Source of the DNA: Zygotorulaspora mrakii
Taxonomy: Eukaryota; Ascomycota; Saccharomycetes; Saccharomycetales; Saccharomycetaceae
DNA: 64,000 nucleotides
Direction of reading: 5' to 3'
Assembly (NCBI RefSeq): GCF_013402915.1
Contig: NC_050720.1
Coordinates: 1-64,000 of the forward strand
In this document: piece after piece, positions 42,287 through 51,894 of the stretch
Layout: every line of letters begins with the position of its first letter
How positions within the stretch are numbered: the stretch's first letter is position 1
The notes under the pieces: generated by a model
What the model was told of the DNA's origin: nothing
What the model saw: the letters and a program-made list of their open reading frames with translations, nothing else
Databases searched by the model: none
Made by a program: the position numbers and the translations under genes

Positions 42287-43792
42287 TTAACGAAGCTGAA
42301 CAGTGGTAACCGTATCATCTTTTTTGTCTGCAACATCGACAACTTCCATGACTGTAGAGTCAGCCGATATGGAGCCAGTTTCAGTATCTTCACTTTCATC
42401 AAATCCCATGGTGCCTTCCCACCCATTCTGAACCAAATAATTGTGAAACTTAATATCGAGTTCCATCAAATCAAGCTCCTTGCTATGTGGAATGCAAAAG
42501 TATGTAAATAAAATACCAACAACGCCACATGCTGCAGCAATGATAAAGGTAAACCTAGGACCTAAGCGGTCTCTAATTGGTTGAAATGATTCAGTACCTG
42601 CAACTGCACCAACCTTACCAATGGCAGCACTTAAACCGTAAAGTGTACCTCTAACAGCTGTAGGGAAAGATTCACTGGAAGTGACACCCAGCATATCACC
42701 AGGACCTGCATTGGCCAAACAATTCATCAAGCCGTAGAACACAATAAACAATGCAGTAATGTTTTTCAGTTGATCATAAGCGCAACCAATAATCAAACCA
42801 AAGATTAAGTAGCCACAGAATCCAAACATTAATGTGTATTTTCTACCAATTTTATCGCATAAATACGCACCAACAAAAACACCTGGAATAGCAATAATTC
42901 CTAAAAGAAGGTTCCATTCACAGATTTTCTTCAAATCTGTGCTGTCACCTATAATTGAGGATATAATAGTTCCGCTGAAAATACCATTTGGAAATGTCAC
43001 GAAGTCGAACATGAACCAAGCACCGCAGGTACCTACCAACCTTACCCAATTGAATTTAATAATCAACCACAACGGAATTCTACTTGTAAACCTAGCTTTT
43101 TTATACAATTCACTAGTTGCCATTTTCCAACGGAAGTAAAACACCGATAATGGCCAGAAACATCCAAGTGCAAACATTGCTCTCCATACACCCTCCAGAC
43201 GGTGTGGTCCACAGATGGAATAAACAATTAGAAATATTATAGAGGCGAATGGTCCCCCCAGAGATAGCGGCAAGTTAGTAACCAAAACCATCAGTCCACC
43301 ACGATGTTTCTCACTGTACTCATTTGCGGCTTCATTAGCGCTAACAGAAGCGGAAGGATACTCTGCTCCAATACCAACACCAACCACACCTCTCATTACT
43401 GTAAGCATCCAAAACATCCCTTGAACGGTAATACCATGAGAAGCAGCACATAAAGCACTACCGAGAACCAATAATATCGTAGCAGTGAGGATGGACCATT
43501 TTCTGCCCATATAGTCACATGCAAATCCGATAACAACTTGTCCAATGATCGTACCGACTAGCGAAGCGTTCGAGACACGAGTAGAAACAGCTGAAGTATA
43601 GTTCTCCTTGCCGTACAATGCGGGGAATAACCTATTCAGCATGGACATTGCATTGTTCTGATATCCATCAGAAATTAGTGCAAACCCCGACGCAATGATA
43701 GTCAAGATGTGAATCAAAGTTTTCTTACTAGGTTCGTTCAGGCGCTGCTTTCTTGTCTCGGCATCATAATGAATTAATTTCCTGGAGGACAT
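42287..43792 (-). CDS. GIT1: Glycerophosphodiester (glycerophosphoinositol) permease
   Basis: 501 residues from ATG 43792; S. cerevisiae Git1 is 518 aa. MFS phosphate:H+ symporter branch with about 12 membrane segments. Family blocks visible are YDAETRKQR at the N-terminus, IASGFALISDGYQN (helix 1), CDYMGRKW, GVGIGAEYPSASVSANE, CDKIGRKYTLMFGF and NAGPGDMLGV. The C-terminal tail keeps FHNYLVQNGWEGTMGFDE. It imports glycerophosphoinositol and glycerophosphocholine as phosphate and inositol sources. A CACGTG site about 430 bp upstream fits Pho4 control. Confidence 0.93.
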   Translation of the reverse strand: MSSRKLIHYDAETRKQRLNEPSKKTLIHILTIIASGFALISDGYQNNAMSMLNRLFPALYGKENYTSAVSTRVSNASLVGTIIGQVVIGFACDYMGRKWSILTATILLVLGSALCAASHGITVQGMFWMLTVMRGVVGVGIGAEYPSASVSANEAANEYSEKHRGGLMVLVTNLPLSLGGPFASIIFLIVYSICGPHRLEGVWRAMFALGCFWPLSVFYFRWKMATSELYKKARFTSRIPLWLIIKFNWVRLVGTCGAWFMFDFVTFPNGIFSGTIISSIIGDSTDLKKICEWNLLLGIIAIPGVFVGAYLCDKIGRKYTLMFGFCGYLIFGLIIGCAYDQLKNITALFIVFYGLMNCLANAGPGDMLGVTSSESFPTAVRGTLYGLSAAIGKVGAVAGTESFQPIRDRLGPRFTFIIAAACGVVGILFTYFCIPHSKELDLMELDIKFHNYLVQNGWEGTMGFDESEDTETGSISADSTVMEVVDVADKKDDTVTTVQLR

Positions 43793-43901
43793 GATACGAT
43801 GTGAGTTTTTGCAGATCTATGGTTACTGACACTGTACAGAGAGAATGACTTCAGATAGACATCGACAAGTGCCTTTATATACCAAATTTACATCTACATT
43901 G

Positions 43902-43937
43902 ATATCCACGTTCATATCCACGTTCATACCCACGATG
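43902..43937 (+). repeat. 12-bp tandem repeat, three copies
   Basis: Two exact ATATCCACGTTC units and a diverged third unit in the GIT1 promoter. Confidence 0.8.
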
Positions 43938-44217
43938 ACCGGTACCCTGAAGTATCAGAAGAATGAAGTAAAATTTGTCTCTGGACCCCAGCACGTTGTT
44001 CCAGCGCGAAAGGAGGTAAATTCTTTTCCTTGATATCTATAACCATTTATTGCTGATTTTCCGAACTTCTGCATGGGTCCTGAAGCAGTCGCCAGATAAC
44101 CATTGCACGTTGTCATGTAACAGATGCCCTTTCTTTCACTTGGTCTTGTTTTGCGTCCGCCGTCCCTCTGACGCTCTGGACTTGGCGCCAGGCTCGGGGC
44201 TGAAAAGAAAAAGGGCA

Positions 44218-44223
44218 CACGTG
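44218..44223 (+). promoter_or_regulatory. CACGTG element (possible Pho4 site)
   Basis: Palindromic CACGTG about 430 bp upstream of GIT1. Pho4 and other bHLH factors (Cbf1, Ino2/4-like) bind this core. GIT1 responds to phosphate and inositol in S. cerevisiae. Confidence 0.4.
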
Positions 44224-45171
44224 CGATGAACAGGCAATAAATGCCAAGACAAACTAGAAAGAGGTAGGTTAATGCGATTATTGTGGTTGAACGTGCCTCA
44301 TTGGTGCTGCAATATAGAACTCGATGGTTTGCAGTTGTGCACAGTAATGTCGTCGCATAACATTGAAAAAGTCCCACATCGAGTATAGAAGTAATAGATA
44401 GCGCAGGGATGAACAGGAACGAAAAAGTACTCTAAGGATTGCGAAAATTCAATTTCGAATACCGCTCGAATTTGCTTTGCGTGGGGATGCACGTTGCCGA
44501 ATTCATAAGTACTTCCAAGGACTACAGAGGGAGGACCCAGGTGCGGCTATCGTTTTAGTCACCACGCTTGGTGTGGTGGTTTTGCCCCAAACCAATTTAT
44601 GGATGGTTATAGCCCACATGCCCGGAATCTACTTATCTTACTGCCGAGATTTTCTCCATTCAGACAGATGGTGCTGGAGACACGGAACGATGTCGCTGCG
44701 TTGTTGCGCTGATCTCTAATTATACTTAAGTGGCCGGGGATCATAGGGTGAGATTTCGTTGGCGGAGTTGATCACACCCGAGATTGATCGGCAGTATCTT
44801 TAAGCAGATTTTTTGGGGGTCTCGAAAACCGTTGTCGGTGCCATCTGACGATTGCTGTGTGTAGACTGGTCATATAAATTTGGTGCGTTGATAGGAGTGA
44901 CTTGCCCACCGGAACATGTTGTACTTAGATGTTCTGCACCAAGAGACGAACCGCATCGTCGTGTTGATCGCACCAGGTCGAACTGACTGCATAATCTCAG
45001 GTTTCTGAACCAGTAGACTCGGTCTACGCGGATGTTAGAAACGCCATCGATTGTATTTTCTTGATGTTAACGTAAGCATACGTTTGTTGGAGGTCAATCT
45101 GCTATACTATAAGGGATGATGTCGAGTAAGCATCAAATTCCCTACGTGGATGGAAAAAATTTTGACGAAAA

Positions 45172-45260
45172 CTCCTCATAGGGGGCTCGAACCCCTGACA
45201 TTTCGGTTATCCCCGCTTTTGCTTAAAAGCCGAACGCTCTACCAACTGAGCTAACAAGGA
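45172..45260 (-). tRNA. tRNA-Lys(TTT) with 16-bp intron
   Basis: The minus-strand sequence starts TCCTTGTTAGCTC and ends ATGAGGAG. Acceptor stem pairs (with wobbles), D arm AGTTGGTAGA, T loop TTCGAGC. The anticodon loop reads CTTTTAA between TTCGG and CCGAA once a 16-bp insert after the anticodon is removed, giving anticodon TTT. The exons match S. cerevisiae tRNA-Lys(UUU), also intron-bearing. Total 89 nt, mature 73. Confidence 0.95.
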
Positions 45261-45384
45261 TGAGTTTTCGTTGGGAAAGGACGATGATGGAAAATGTTAT
45301 GTGTTTGGCTCTTTACTAAGTGACCAGGACTAGTTGTATTTGTTCGTTGAGCTCTAATTCAATTAACTGAATAATGTCGAAATA

Positions 45385-45511
45385 TGTTAAAATATAAATC
45401 GATATTGTAAGATATGTTAAAAAGATGACTCATAAGAATCAGAAACAAGACAATTGATCTGTAAAACAAAATAAACGAAGACAGATGAAGCCCTAACAGA
45501 AAATCAAGGAC
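45385..45511 (+). repeat. Older LTR, left part (split by the complete Ty element)
   Basis: Plus-strand LTR of the same family starting TGTTAAAATATAAATC; it continues at 51802-51894 beyond the inserted element. Joined, it would be about 220 bp, lacking the middle of the 495-bp full LTR. It starts 125 bp upstream of the tRNA-Lys 5' end. Confidence 0.85.
45507..45511. other. Target-site duplication AGGAC (left copy)
   Basis: AGGAC directly before the left LTR; the same pentamer follows the right LTR at 51797-51801. Five-bp duplications are typical of Ty1/copia integration. Confidence 0.9.
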
Positions 45512-46006
45512 TATTTATAAAGAATGTTTTCTTCGGCGTTGTCGATAGTAACTTGGTTTGACATTGATGATGATACTATGATATTCAATTATAGAGATAT
45601 ATAATTCCTTGGTTTTCTATATCATGAATTGAGATAAGACTAATTGAACTTGGATTAACATCTGGAAAATACGTCAGTATTTATACCTAATACTTCGCAC
45701 CTATTGAACCATAAGAGAGGACGACGAGTGAAGAATTTTCATCGTCATCACACCATTTCTAGTCCCATAGAACCCACAGTACAACTGTTATTTCATGTTC
45801 CATGCCATAGACTCCTTCGTAGTCAGACTCCTGAGTTGTAAACGTCTCGTGATAGATTATCATCCGATATCTTTCCATTATCGATTGACATTCTGTTAGG
45901 GTTTCATCTGACTTCGTTTATTTTGTTTTACAGACCAATTGTCTCTTTCTGATTCTTATAAGTCATCTCTTTAATATATCTTACAATCTCGATTTATATT
46001 TCAACA
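45512..46006 (-). repeat. 3' LTR of the complete Ty element
   Basis: 495 bp. In element orientation it begins TGTTGAAATATAAATC and ends TTCTTTATAAATA. No difference from the 5' LTR was found on reading. Confidence 0.95.
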
Positions 46007-46014
46007 TACCACCC
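46007..46014 (-). other. Polypurine tract GGGTGGTA
   Basis: Minus strand GGGTGGTA immediately precedes the 3' LTR, the same octamer and position as the Ty1 plus-strand primer. Confidence 0.85.
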
Positions 46015-46028
46015 ATGGTTCAATAATG

Positions 46029-49000
46029 CTATTTCACCCATGAATGAGTAAGCTTCTTGAATATGGCTATTGATGTAGGCTTGGTCAATATGTCCGCATA
46101 GTTATCTTCTGTCTTTATGTATTCGAACTTCAGATCGTTGCGTCTAGCTTCATCTCTTAACCTGAAAGCTCGTGTCCCGAAGAAACGATTTCTGAACGCT
46201 CTTGAATCTTCACTTTGGTCCTCTACTATTGATATAGTAGGTTTTGAGTCAGTTAGTATCTTCGATCTAAGTGATGATGATGGATCAATTTGTTTTACTA
46301 GGCATGCTAATCCTTGTAACATTGGGACTGATTCGCTTACCGCATATATTTCCGCTTCGGTAGATGATATGACACGCAGTTTTTCGCTAGATGATCTCCC
46401 ACCGATGACTTTTCCATTTAGGCAGTAGTAATGGCCCAATTGTGATCGGAATCCTTCTTCATTCGCAAACGATGCGTCAGTGATAGCGGTAATCCTATTT
46501 GTCTTGGTGTGCTTGTTGGCATGCCAAATCAGCTTTTTGTGTTTTGACTGCCACACGAAGTTCAACAGCTGTTTGGTGAGTTTCTCCACTTGCTCTGAGG
46601 GGTATAGTGTATGCTGAGCTAGGATGTTCACGTAATATAGAATATCGAATCTATATTTGTATCCCACATATGATAGCAATCCTATAGCCTTCTGCATTTG
46701 CTTAACCTTTTCTTTGTAGTCGTCTTCTTCAACGACCAGATTATCTTTGTGGATGTGTTCACCTGGTGTGCCTGGCACAAGAAACTTCTTGTTATCCTTT
46801 TCGATATCAAAACCTAAATGTGGAAGCTTTTCGGTTAAGGAGTTTTCCATTCCTATTGTCATTTTCTTTCCGAACGTATATTCTATTTCCAGTCCTAGAA
46901 TATCGTATGTGGCCATGTTGTTTTCGTCTAATTTCCCATCGTGGATCACTTTGGTCTCGAACTTTTTCTTTAGAGTTTTGACTAGTTTGTTTGCTGCCTT
47001 GATATCTTTGGACAGGACGATCATGTCGTCTACAAAGAGGCATACAAAACATTCATTTTCATCTTTGAACACGCATGGCCAACCGGTTAATTCTGTCATG
47101 TTGCAAGAGTTGGTTAAGTAACTGCCAATCATCTTGTACCAGTTCGCTCCGCTCTGCTTAAGTCCATATAGTGACTTGTTCAACTTGAATGCTTTTCCTT
47201 TGAGCTTCATGTGTGGAGGTGCTCTGATGTACAGATCTTCTTCCAATTCAGCGTATAGGTACGCTGAGGATATGTCTAATTGGGTGATAAACATTTTCTT
47301 GTCTAGTGCTATGTTGAGACTGGTCATCAGTGCGTAATGATGTACCGTGTTTGCTTTGAGGTCTTCTTTGTAAGTTCCAGCCTTCTGCTGGTCACCTCTT
47401 GCAACGAATCTGCATTTCTTCCTTCCATCTCTCTTAGTGTTGAAAATAAACATGGAGTTTATTATTTGTTGTCTAGGGATCGTCTTTTCATTTATAGGTT
47501 TGTTAGGATCCCAGGTCTTCATTTTGATCAATTGGTCATATTCCTTCATGTAGGCTTCGTTGTATCCTTTTGCATCATTTTTATCATCATTATTGACAAT
47601 TGCCTCATAGTAACTTAAGGAGGGTTTAACATGAGGAGTTGGATTCGAGTGTACTGCGTTGACATAAAGTATATGACGCTTTGGTCTCTTGCGTTGAGTC
47701 CTATCTTCAATTTCACCTAGAGCTAAACTACTTTTTCTTTTTGTACTTGGTGGCTTTACCCTCGGGATGTCGCCATTACGGTACTGAAAAATTCTATTCT
47801 TTCTTTCTTCTAAACTTTTAGCATTAACTTCTGGAGACTGATCGTTACCACCCACATTGGAGATAGACTCAGGTGTTTCGCTATCGGGAGTTGCTACAGT
47901 AGTACTCTCTGGTACGGGGGAGTCTTCCTCGCTGGGAAGTGGATCGAGTTCTGCTGTGGAGGTCGATGATGTGGTGCGCTCGTCTTCCGTAGTAGGAGCA
48001 ACATCATTGTAAGCAGATGCCTGTATTCCGACCGTGGATGCAATTGCACTGCTTGGGTCAATATCATTATTGATGGTTCTTCTTGAGACGGTATCGGGAA
48101 TTGGATCCGGTGTCTTAGTGTTGTCAATGATGGCGGACGATGGGTGATCGTTTGCTGGATCATTTATGGGGTTTGACGTTGGTTCATTCTGCGTGGGCTG
48201 ATCGTCACTTTCTGTATTATCATAGGTGACAGCATGGTTTGCGCTTTGAAGATTGATTCGGGGATCTTCATTGATCATGTTTGAACCATGTTCCTCGATA
48301 TTATCAGCGATCTCGTCACTGGTATGTTCAGGAGGATCATCATTGGTATGTTCCGGTGGATCATCATGGATGTCTGGTCCTAGAACATCATTGTTGCCCT
48401 CGGGGATATACTCTGGTATGACTTCAGTTGTATCTGTGGTTCCAGTTTGGATGGGGTCATTACCACCCGACGAGGTAGATAGGTTATCGGCTGTTGGGGT
48501 TGGTGATACAGGCCTTTGATGAATGGTACCACCCGAATGGATTGACACATCCATTTCCATACCACCCGAATGGGTGGACATATTATTATCGAATTCACCG
48601 TCCTGTCTGGCTTCGAGTTGATCAAGTAGGGGAGCAATGACTGCGTCGGCGTCATCTGTCCTGTCATGAGGATCACCCCGAATTATCAGGTAGTTCGTAG
48701 TGTCAGTGACGGTATGTTTCGATGGGATGTATATTAGATAGCCATGGGATTCCGCGGATGGTGTGAGTGCGAATCCCACTATACCCCGTGGTCTAAGTTT
48801 GTTCTTTGGCGGATTATTTACCATGACACGTTGTCCAAATGGTAAAATAGTGCTGACATCTAGTCCTGTCAGGCCTGCTTTGGCCCTGGAGGAAGTGCCA
48901 ACACTGGACGTTATTAATGAGTTCCTCATTAGCGTCGAGAACTGCACTGCATAGAACCAAAGATGTAATGGTAGATTGCTACTGCGAAGCAGTGTCCGGC

Positions 49001-50045
49001 AATCATCGAGCAGTGTATAATTAAGGCGTTCAGCTACTCCGTTTGCTTTTGAGTCACCTACGGAAGTGTAGCACGGGATTATTCCGTACTCCTTGAAGAA
49101 GTTACGAATTGTCTTATTAGTATATTCGGATCCTCTGTCCATTTGGAAGCTGCGTACCTTTGTGTTGAACTGGGTTTTAACCATATTTACCAGTTCGCGA
49201 AACTTTGAGGTAACCGTTTCAGCTTCTTTATTCCACAAGCCAAAAACCCATCTAAATCTCGTGGCTTCATCTGTGAATGCCATGAAGTATGATGGTGACG
49301 ATGTGGGCATGTGAGGTACAGGTCCAAAAATATCGGTATGCAAGAACTCGAAGGGTTGATAGGATTTTTGGTATGTCAATCTGGAACCCACCAAGTGTTT
49401 GTGCTTTTTGCTTTTTCCGCTCACACAATCCTCACACTGGAAGTTAGAGTATCCGGACCAATCTATGTCATCCATGGATAAATTTGTCAGCATCCCTTGC
49501 TTAATGGAATCTCTTAAAGTTTTAATGTTGACATGACCTAGGAGCCGATGTATAAATTCCATAGGGAACAATGGTTGTTTTTGAACGTTCATGACGTTCA
49601 ACTTTTTGTGTGGTTTATGGATATATTTTGCCGGTATCCAATAGTAAGGTCCGATCTTTTTGATCCGTGCTACCATTTTCCCTTTATTATTGGTTACTTG
49701 GGAATTGTTGAAGTCGACGGTGATTCCGTTTTTTTGGAGCTCATGGAGACTCAATATGTCGACATGTGGCACTGTAGATGCCACTGCCTCCGTGTGAATA
49801 ATGGAGGTACCCGGGAAGCTTAGCTGTAGGTCACCACTGACACTTATGGGGATCTCACGATCTTGCGCGTCAGCTATGCCTATATTGGGGTGTTTATTAA
49901 TGTTGTGAAGGAGGCCTGGGTCGCGAATTACTGATATGGCGGCCCCAGAGTCAATCAGTAGATGTTGGTTATCTTCAACTAGTTCACCAGTTTGTGGTGT
50001 CTTCGTCATACTCGGACGTTTCTTCTTCGAATTCTGGAGAATGCC
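46029..50045 (-). CDS. Retrotransposon Pol (protease, integrase, reverse transcriptase, RNase H)
   Basis: 1338 codons read by +1 frameshift from GAG at 50049; the frame itself is open from 50174. The aspartic protease LLIDSGAA is near Pol residue 30. Integrase has the zinc HHCC (HRLLGH...CEDC, about 170-205) and catalytic D,D35E (HTDIFGP, MDRGSEYTN, VAERLN near 238, 302 and 338). A long acidic Ser/Pro linker contains a DDPPEHT duplication. Reverse transcriptase has LDISSAYLYAEL and LFVDDMIVL (about 1008). RNase H has TDASFANEEG and SSTEAEIYAVSE. No stop or frameshift breaks the frame. Confidence 0.96.
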   Translation of the reverse strand, partial: GILQNSKKKRPSMTKTPQTGELVEDNQHLLIDSGAAISVIRDPGLLHNINKHPNIGIADAQDREIPISVSGDLQLSFPGTSIIHTEAVASTVPHVDILSLHELQKNGITVDFNNSQVTNNKGKMVARIKKIGPYYWIPAKYIHKPHKKLNVMNVQKQPLFPMEFIHRLLGHVNIKTLRDSIKQGMLTNLSMDDIDWSGYSNFQCEDCVSGKSKKHKHLVGSRLTYQKSYQPFEFLHTDIFGPVPHMPTSSPSYFMAFTDEATRFRWVFGLWNKEAETVTSKFRELVNMVKTQFNTKVRSFQMDRGSEYTNKTIRNFFKEYGIIPCYTSVGDSKANGVAERLNYTLLDDCRTLLRSSNLPLHLWFYAVQFSTLMRNSLITSSVGTSSRAKAGLTGLDVSTILPFGQRVMVNNPPKNKLRPRGIVGFALTPSAESHGYLIYIPSKHTVTDTTNYLIIRGDPHDRTDDADAVIAPLLDQLEARQDGEFDNNMSTHSGGMEMDVSIHSGGTIHQRPVSPTPTADNLSTSSGGNDPIQTGTTDTTEVIPEYIPEGNNDVLGPDIHDDPPEHTNDDPPEHTSDEIADNIEEHGSNMINEDPRINLQSANHAVTYDNTESDDQPTQNEPTSNPINDPANDHPSSAIIDNTKTPDPIPDTVSRRTINNDIDPSSAIASTVGIQASAYNDVAPTTEDERTTSSTSTAELDPLPSEEDSPVPESTTVATPDSETPESISNVGGNDQSPEVNAKSLEERKNRIFQYRNGDIPRVKPPSTKRKSSLALGEIEDRTQRKRPKRHILYVNAVHSNPTPHVKPSLSYYEAIVNNDDKNDAKGYNEAYMKEYDQLIKMKTWDPNKPINEKTIPRQQIINSMFIFNTKRDGRKKCRFVARGDQQKAGTYKEDLKANTVHHYALMTSLNIALDKKMFITQLDISSAYLYAELEEDLYIRAPPHMKLKGKAFKLNKSLYGLKQSGANWYKMIGSYLTNSCNMTELTGWPCVFKDENECFVCLFVDDMIVLSKDIKAANKLVKTLKKKFETKVIHDGKLDENNMATYDILGLEIEYTFGKKMTIGMENSLTEKLPHLGFDIEKDNKKFLVPGTPGEHIHKDNLVVEEDDYKEKVKQMQKAIGLLSYVGYKYRFDILYYVNILAQHTLYPSEQVEKLTKQLLNFVWQSKHKKLIWHANKHTKTNRITAITDASFANEEGFRSQLGHYYCLNGKVIGGRSSSEKLRVISSTEAEIYAVSESVPMLQGLACLVKQIDPSSSLRSKILTDSKPTISIVEDQSEDSRAFRNRFFGTRAFRLRDEARRNDLKFEYIKTEDNYADILTKPTSIAIFKKLTHSWVK

Positions 50046-51354
50046 TAAGTAACTCTGTGTCGCGGGTGAGTCCGATTTTATGGATACCCTTACGATGGTA
50101 AGACTTTTTCTCCTTTCGTGAATTGATGGAGGGTTTTGGTAGTTTATCTTTGACATTTGGGCATTGAGGAGCAAAATGGCCCTCAGAGGAACACTTGTAA
50201 CAATGTCTGTTTGTTACTGAAGGTGATGTTTCAGATGTATGTTTCTTATTTTTTATCAATCTGTCATATGTGCGCAATACACATTTCGAAATGCCTGCGA
50301 TTGTGTTCAGGTCGTATTCCAGGTAATGATTCTCCCTAATCTTTGCATATTGACCGTGCAAATTTTTGAGCAGGTATTCACAAATTATGTCTTCTGGGAT
50401 GTTGGAATTTGTTGCTTTAAGTTGACTATAAAGCTCTTTCACTCTACTAGTATAGTAATATGAATCTTCAGATCCGTCGTAACTTATTGTGGTTAGTTCT
50501 CTCCATATAGCGGATCTAAGGTTACTGTCTTCGGATACATGGCATAGGATAATTCGGAACAGGTCGTGTCCTCTTTTTATTGCGTCTTTGACGCTCTTTG
50601 GATAGGCTGTTTCCTTCACATATGTTTTGAAGGAATTAATGATGAAAGCCTTTTCGCTTTTCGTGGCATCCCTCTCAGATTCATTTAATCTGTCAGGTAT
50701 GATATCACCTAGTTTGTTGTCTTCCAGAAATCTTTTGAATGATCTCATCCATCTGGGAAATTCCGAAGGATTACTGATCTCATCCAAGTCTGGTAACACT
50801 TGTTCATTGTTAGACTCTTTAGCGGACTCAGAAGTGGTATCATCTTCTGATCTCTGGTCATAGAACTTTCGATATTGCTTGAACTGATCGTTCAGCAGTT
50901 TTTGCTGGTACATGAATGTTTCATAGCTAGTGGCCGGAATGTATTTTATTCCGTCAGCATTCATATTCCAGTTGAACATGCCATTCCCCATTGGTGGCAC
51001 CATTGGTGGCGCAATTGGAGGATATGGACTCGGCCATGGGTAAGGGTAAGTATAACCTTGTGTGGAACCAGTGTGTTGATAACCCGCATCGTATGCGCTT
51101 GATTTAGGGGAACCTTCCTGTTTGTTATCAACACTGGCCGGGATTGAAGGTTGCAACGAAGGAAAGTCTCTTTGTGAATCACTCAAGTTGGGATCAGTGC
51201 CATTGTTACTAATTTCCGAAGAGTTTGATTTCTCACGAGACGTAAACAAAGAATCCTCCGCTTCTCTACTCATTGAGAAGGGAACTTTAGCGGCGCTACC
51301 ATATTTATAAAGAATGTTTTCTTCGGCGTTGTCGATAGTAACTTGGTTTGACAT
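49984..51354 (-). CDS. Retrotransposon Gag
   Basis: 456 residues. The open frame starts with TTG at 51378; the first ATG at 51354 is used. Residues 1-18 lie within the 5' LTR, as in Ty1. The N-terminus is Ser/Pro/Tyr-rich and the middle is a helical capsid-like region (WMRSFKRFL, IWRELTTISYDGSEDSYYY). A CCHC zinc knuckle CYKCSSEGHFAPQC lies near residues 384-397. Full-length Gag ends at 49984; ribosomes that slip at CTTAGGC (50049-50043) make Gag-Pol instead. Ty1/Ty2 Gag lacks such a knuckle. Confidence 0.95.
   Translation of the reverse strand: MSNQVTIDNAEENILYKYGSAAKVPFSMSREAEDSLFTSREKSNSSEISNNGTDPNLSDSQRDFPSLQPSIPASVDNKQEGSPKSSAYDAGYQHTGSTQGYTYPYPWPSPYPPIAPPMVPPMGNGMFNWNMNADGIKYIPATSYETFMYQQKLLNDQFKQYRKFYDQRSEDDTTSESAKESNNEQVLPDLDEISNPSEFPRWMRSFKRFLEDNKLGDIIPDRLNESERDATKSEKAFIINSFKTYVKETAYPKSVKDAIKRGHDLFRIILCHVSEDSNLRSAIWRELTTISYDGSEDSYYYTSRVKELYSQLKATNSNIPEDIICEYLLKNLHGQYAKIRENHYLEYDLNTIAGISKCVLRTYDRLIKNKKHTSETSPSVTNRHCYKCSSEGHFAPQCPNVKDKLPKPSINSRKEKKSYHRKGIHKIGLTRDTELLRHSPEFEEETSEYDEDTTNW
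50043..50049 (-). promoter_or_regulatory. +1 programmed frameshift site CTTAGGC
   Basis: The minus-strand heptamer CTT AGG C lies in the Gag zero frame; after the shift, GGC is read in the Pol frame. It is identical to the Ty1/Ty2/Ty4 site, where slow AGG decoding lets tRNA-Leu slip from CUU to UUA. Confidence 0.93.
51290..51301 (-). other. Primer binding site (initiator tRNA-Met)
   Basis: Minus strand TGGTAGCGCCGC, directly downstream of the 5' LTR, is complementary to the 3' end of yeast initiator tRNA-Met including CCA. It is also coding (Gag). Confidence 0.92.
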
Positions 51355-51796
51355 TGATGATGATACTATGATATTCAATTATAGAGATATATAATTCCTT
51401 GGTTTTCTATATCATGAATTGAGATAAGACTAATTGAACTTGGATTAACATCTGGAAAATACGTCAGTATTTATACCTAATACTTCGCACCTATTGAACC
51501 ATAAGAGAGGACGACGAGTGAAGAATTTTCATCGTCATCACACCATTTCTAGTCCCATAGAACCCACAGTACAACTGTTATTTCATGTTCCATGCCATAG
51601 ACTCCTTCGTAGTCAGACTCCTGAGTTGTAAACGTCTCGTGATAGATTATCATCCGATATCTTTCCATTATCGATTGACATTCTGTTAGGGTTTCATCTG
51701 ACTTCGTTTATTTTGTTTTACAGACCAATTGTCTCTTTCTGATTCTTATAAGTCATCTCTTTAATATATCTTACAATCTCGATTTATATTTCAACA
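51302..51796 (-). repeat. 5' LTR of the complete Ty element
   Basis: 495 bp, apparently identical to the 3' LTR. Contains the GAG start codon at 51354-51352. Followed on the outside by the AGGAC target duplication (51797-51801). Confidence 0.95.
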
Positions 51797-51801
51797 AGGA
51801 C

Positions 51802-51894
51802 TTATATATCTCTATAATTGAATATCATAGTATCATCATCAATGTCAAACCAAGTTACTATCGACAACGCCGAAGAAAACATTCTTTCCAAATA
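51802..51894 (+). repeat. Older LTR, right part
   Basis: Continuation of the LTR starting at 45385: matches the last 93 bp of the family LTR, ending CTTTCCAAATA against CTTTATAAATA in the young element. Confidence 0.85.

Larger units (their letters stand above)
43793..45171. other. Intergenic region GIT1 promoter to tRNA-Lys
   Basis: 1.38 kb. Contains a 12-bp repeat (43902-43937), TTATATA near 43876 as the likely GIT1 TATA, and CACGTG at 44218-44223. No gene supported. Confidence 0.5.
45512..51796 (-). mobile_element. Complete Ty1/copia-type LTR retrotransposon (6285 bp)
   Basis: Minus-strand element with two 495-bp LTRs (45512-46006 and 51302-51796) that I find identical on reading. It has AGGAC target duplications, an initiator-tRNA-Met primer site next to the 5' LTR, GGGTGGTA polypurine tract next to the 3' LTR, and intact GAG and POL overlapping by a +1 shift at CTTAGGC. 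Integrase precedes reverse transcriptase, the copia order. Every part needed for transposition is intact, so it is probably recent and possibly active. As in Ty1, GAG begins inside the 5' LTR. A Gag zinc knuckle distinguishes it from Ty1/Ty2. Confidence 0.97.

Noticed and set aside
43955..44377. 140-aa minus-strand ORF upstream of GIT1
   Set aside because: Begins with GTG, no early ATG, no recognisable domain, lies in a promoter.
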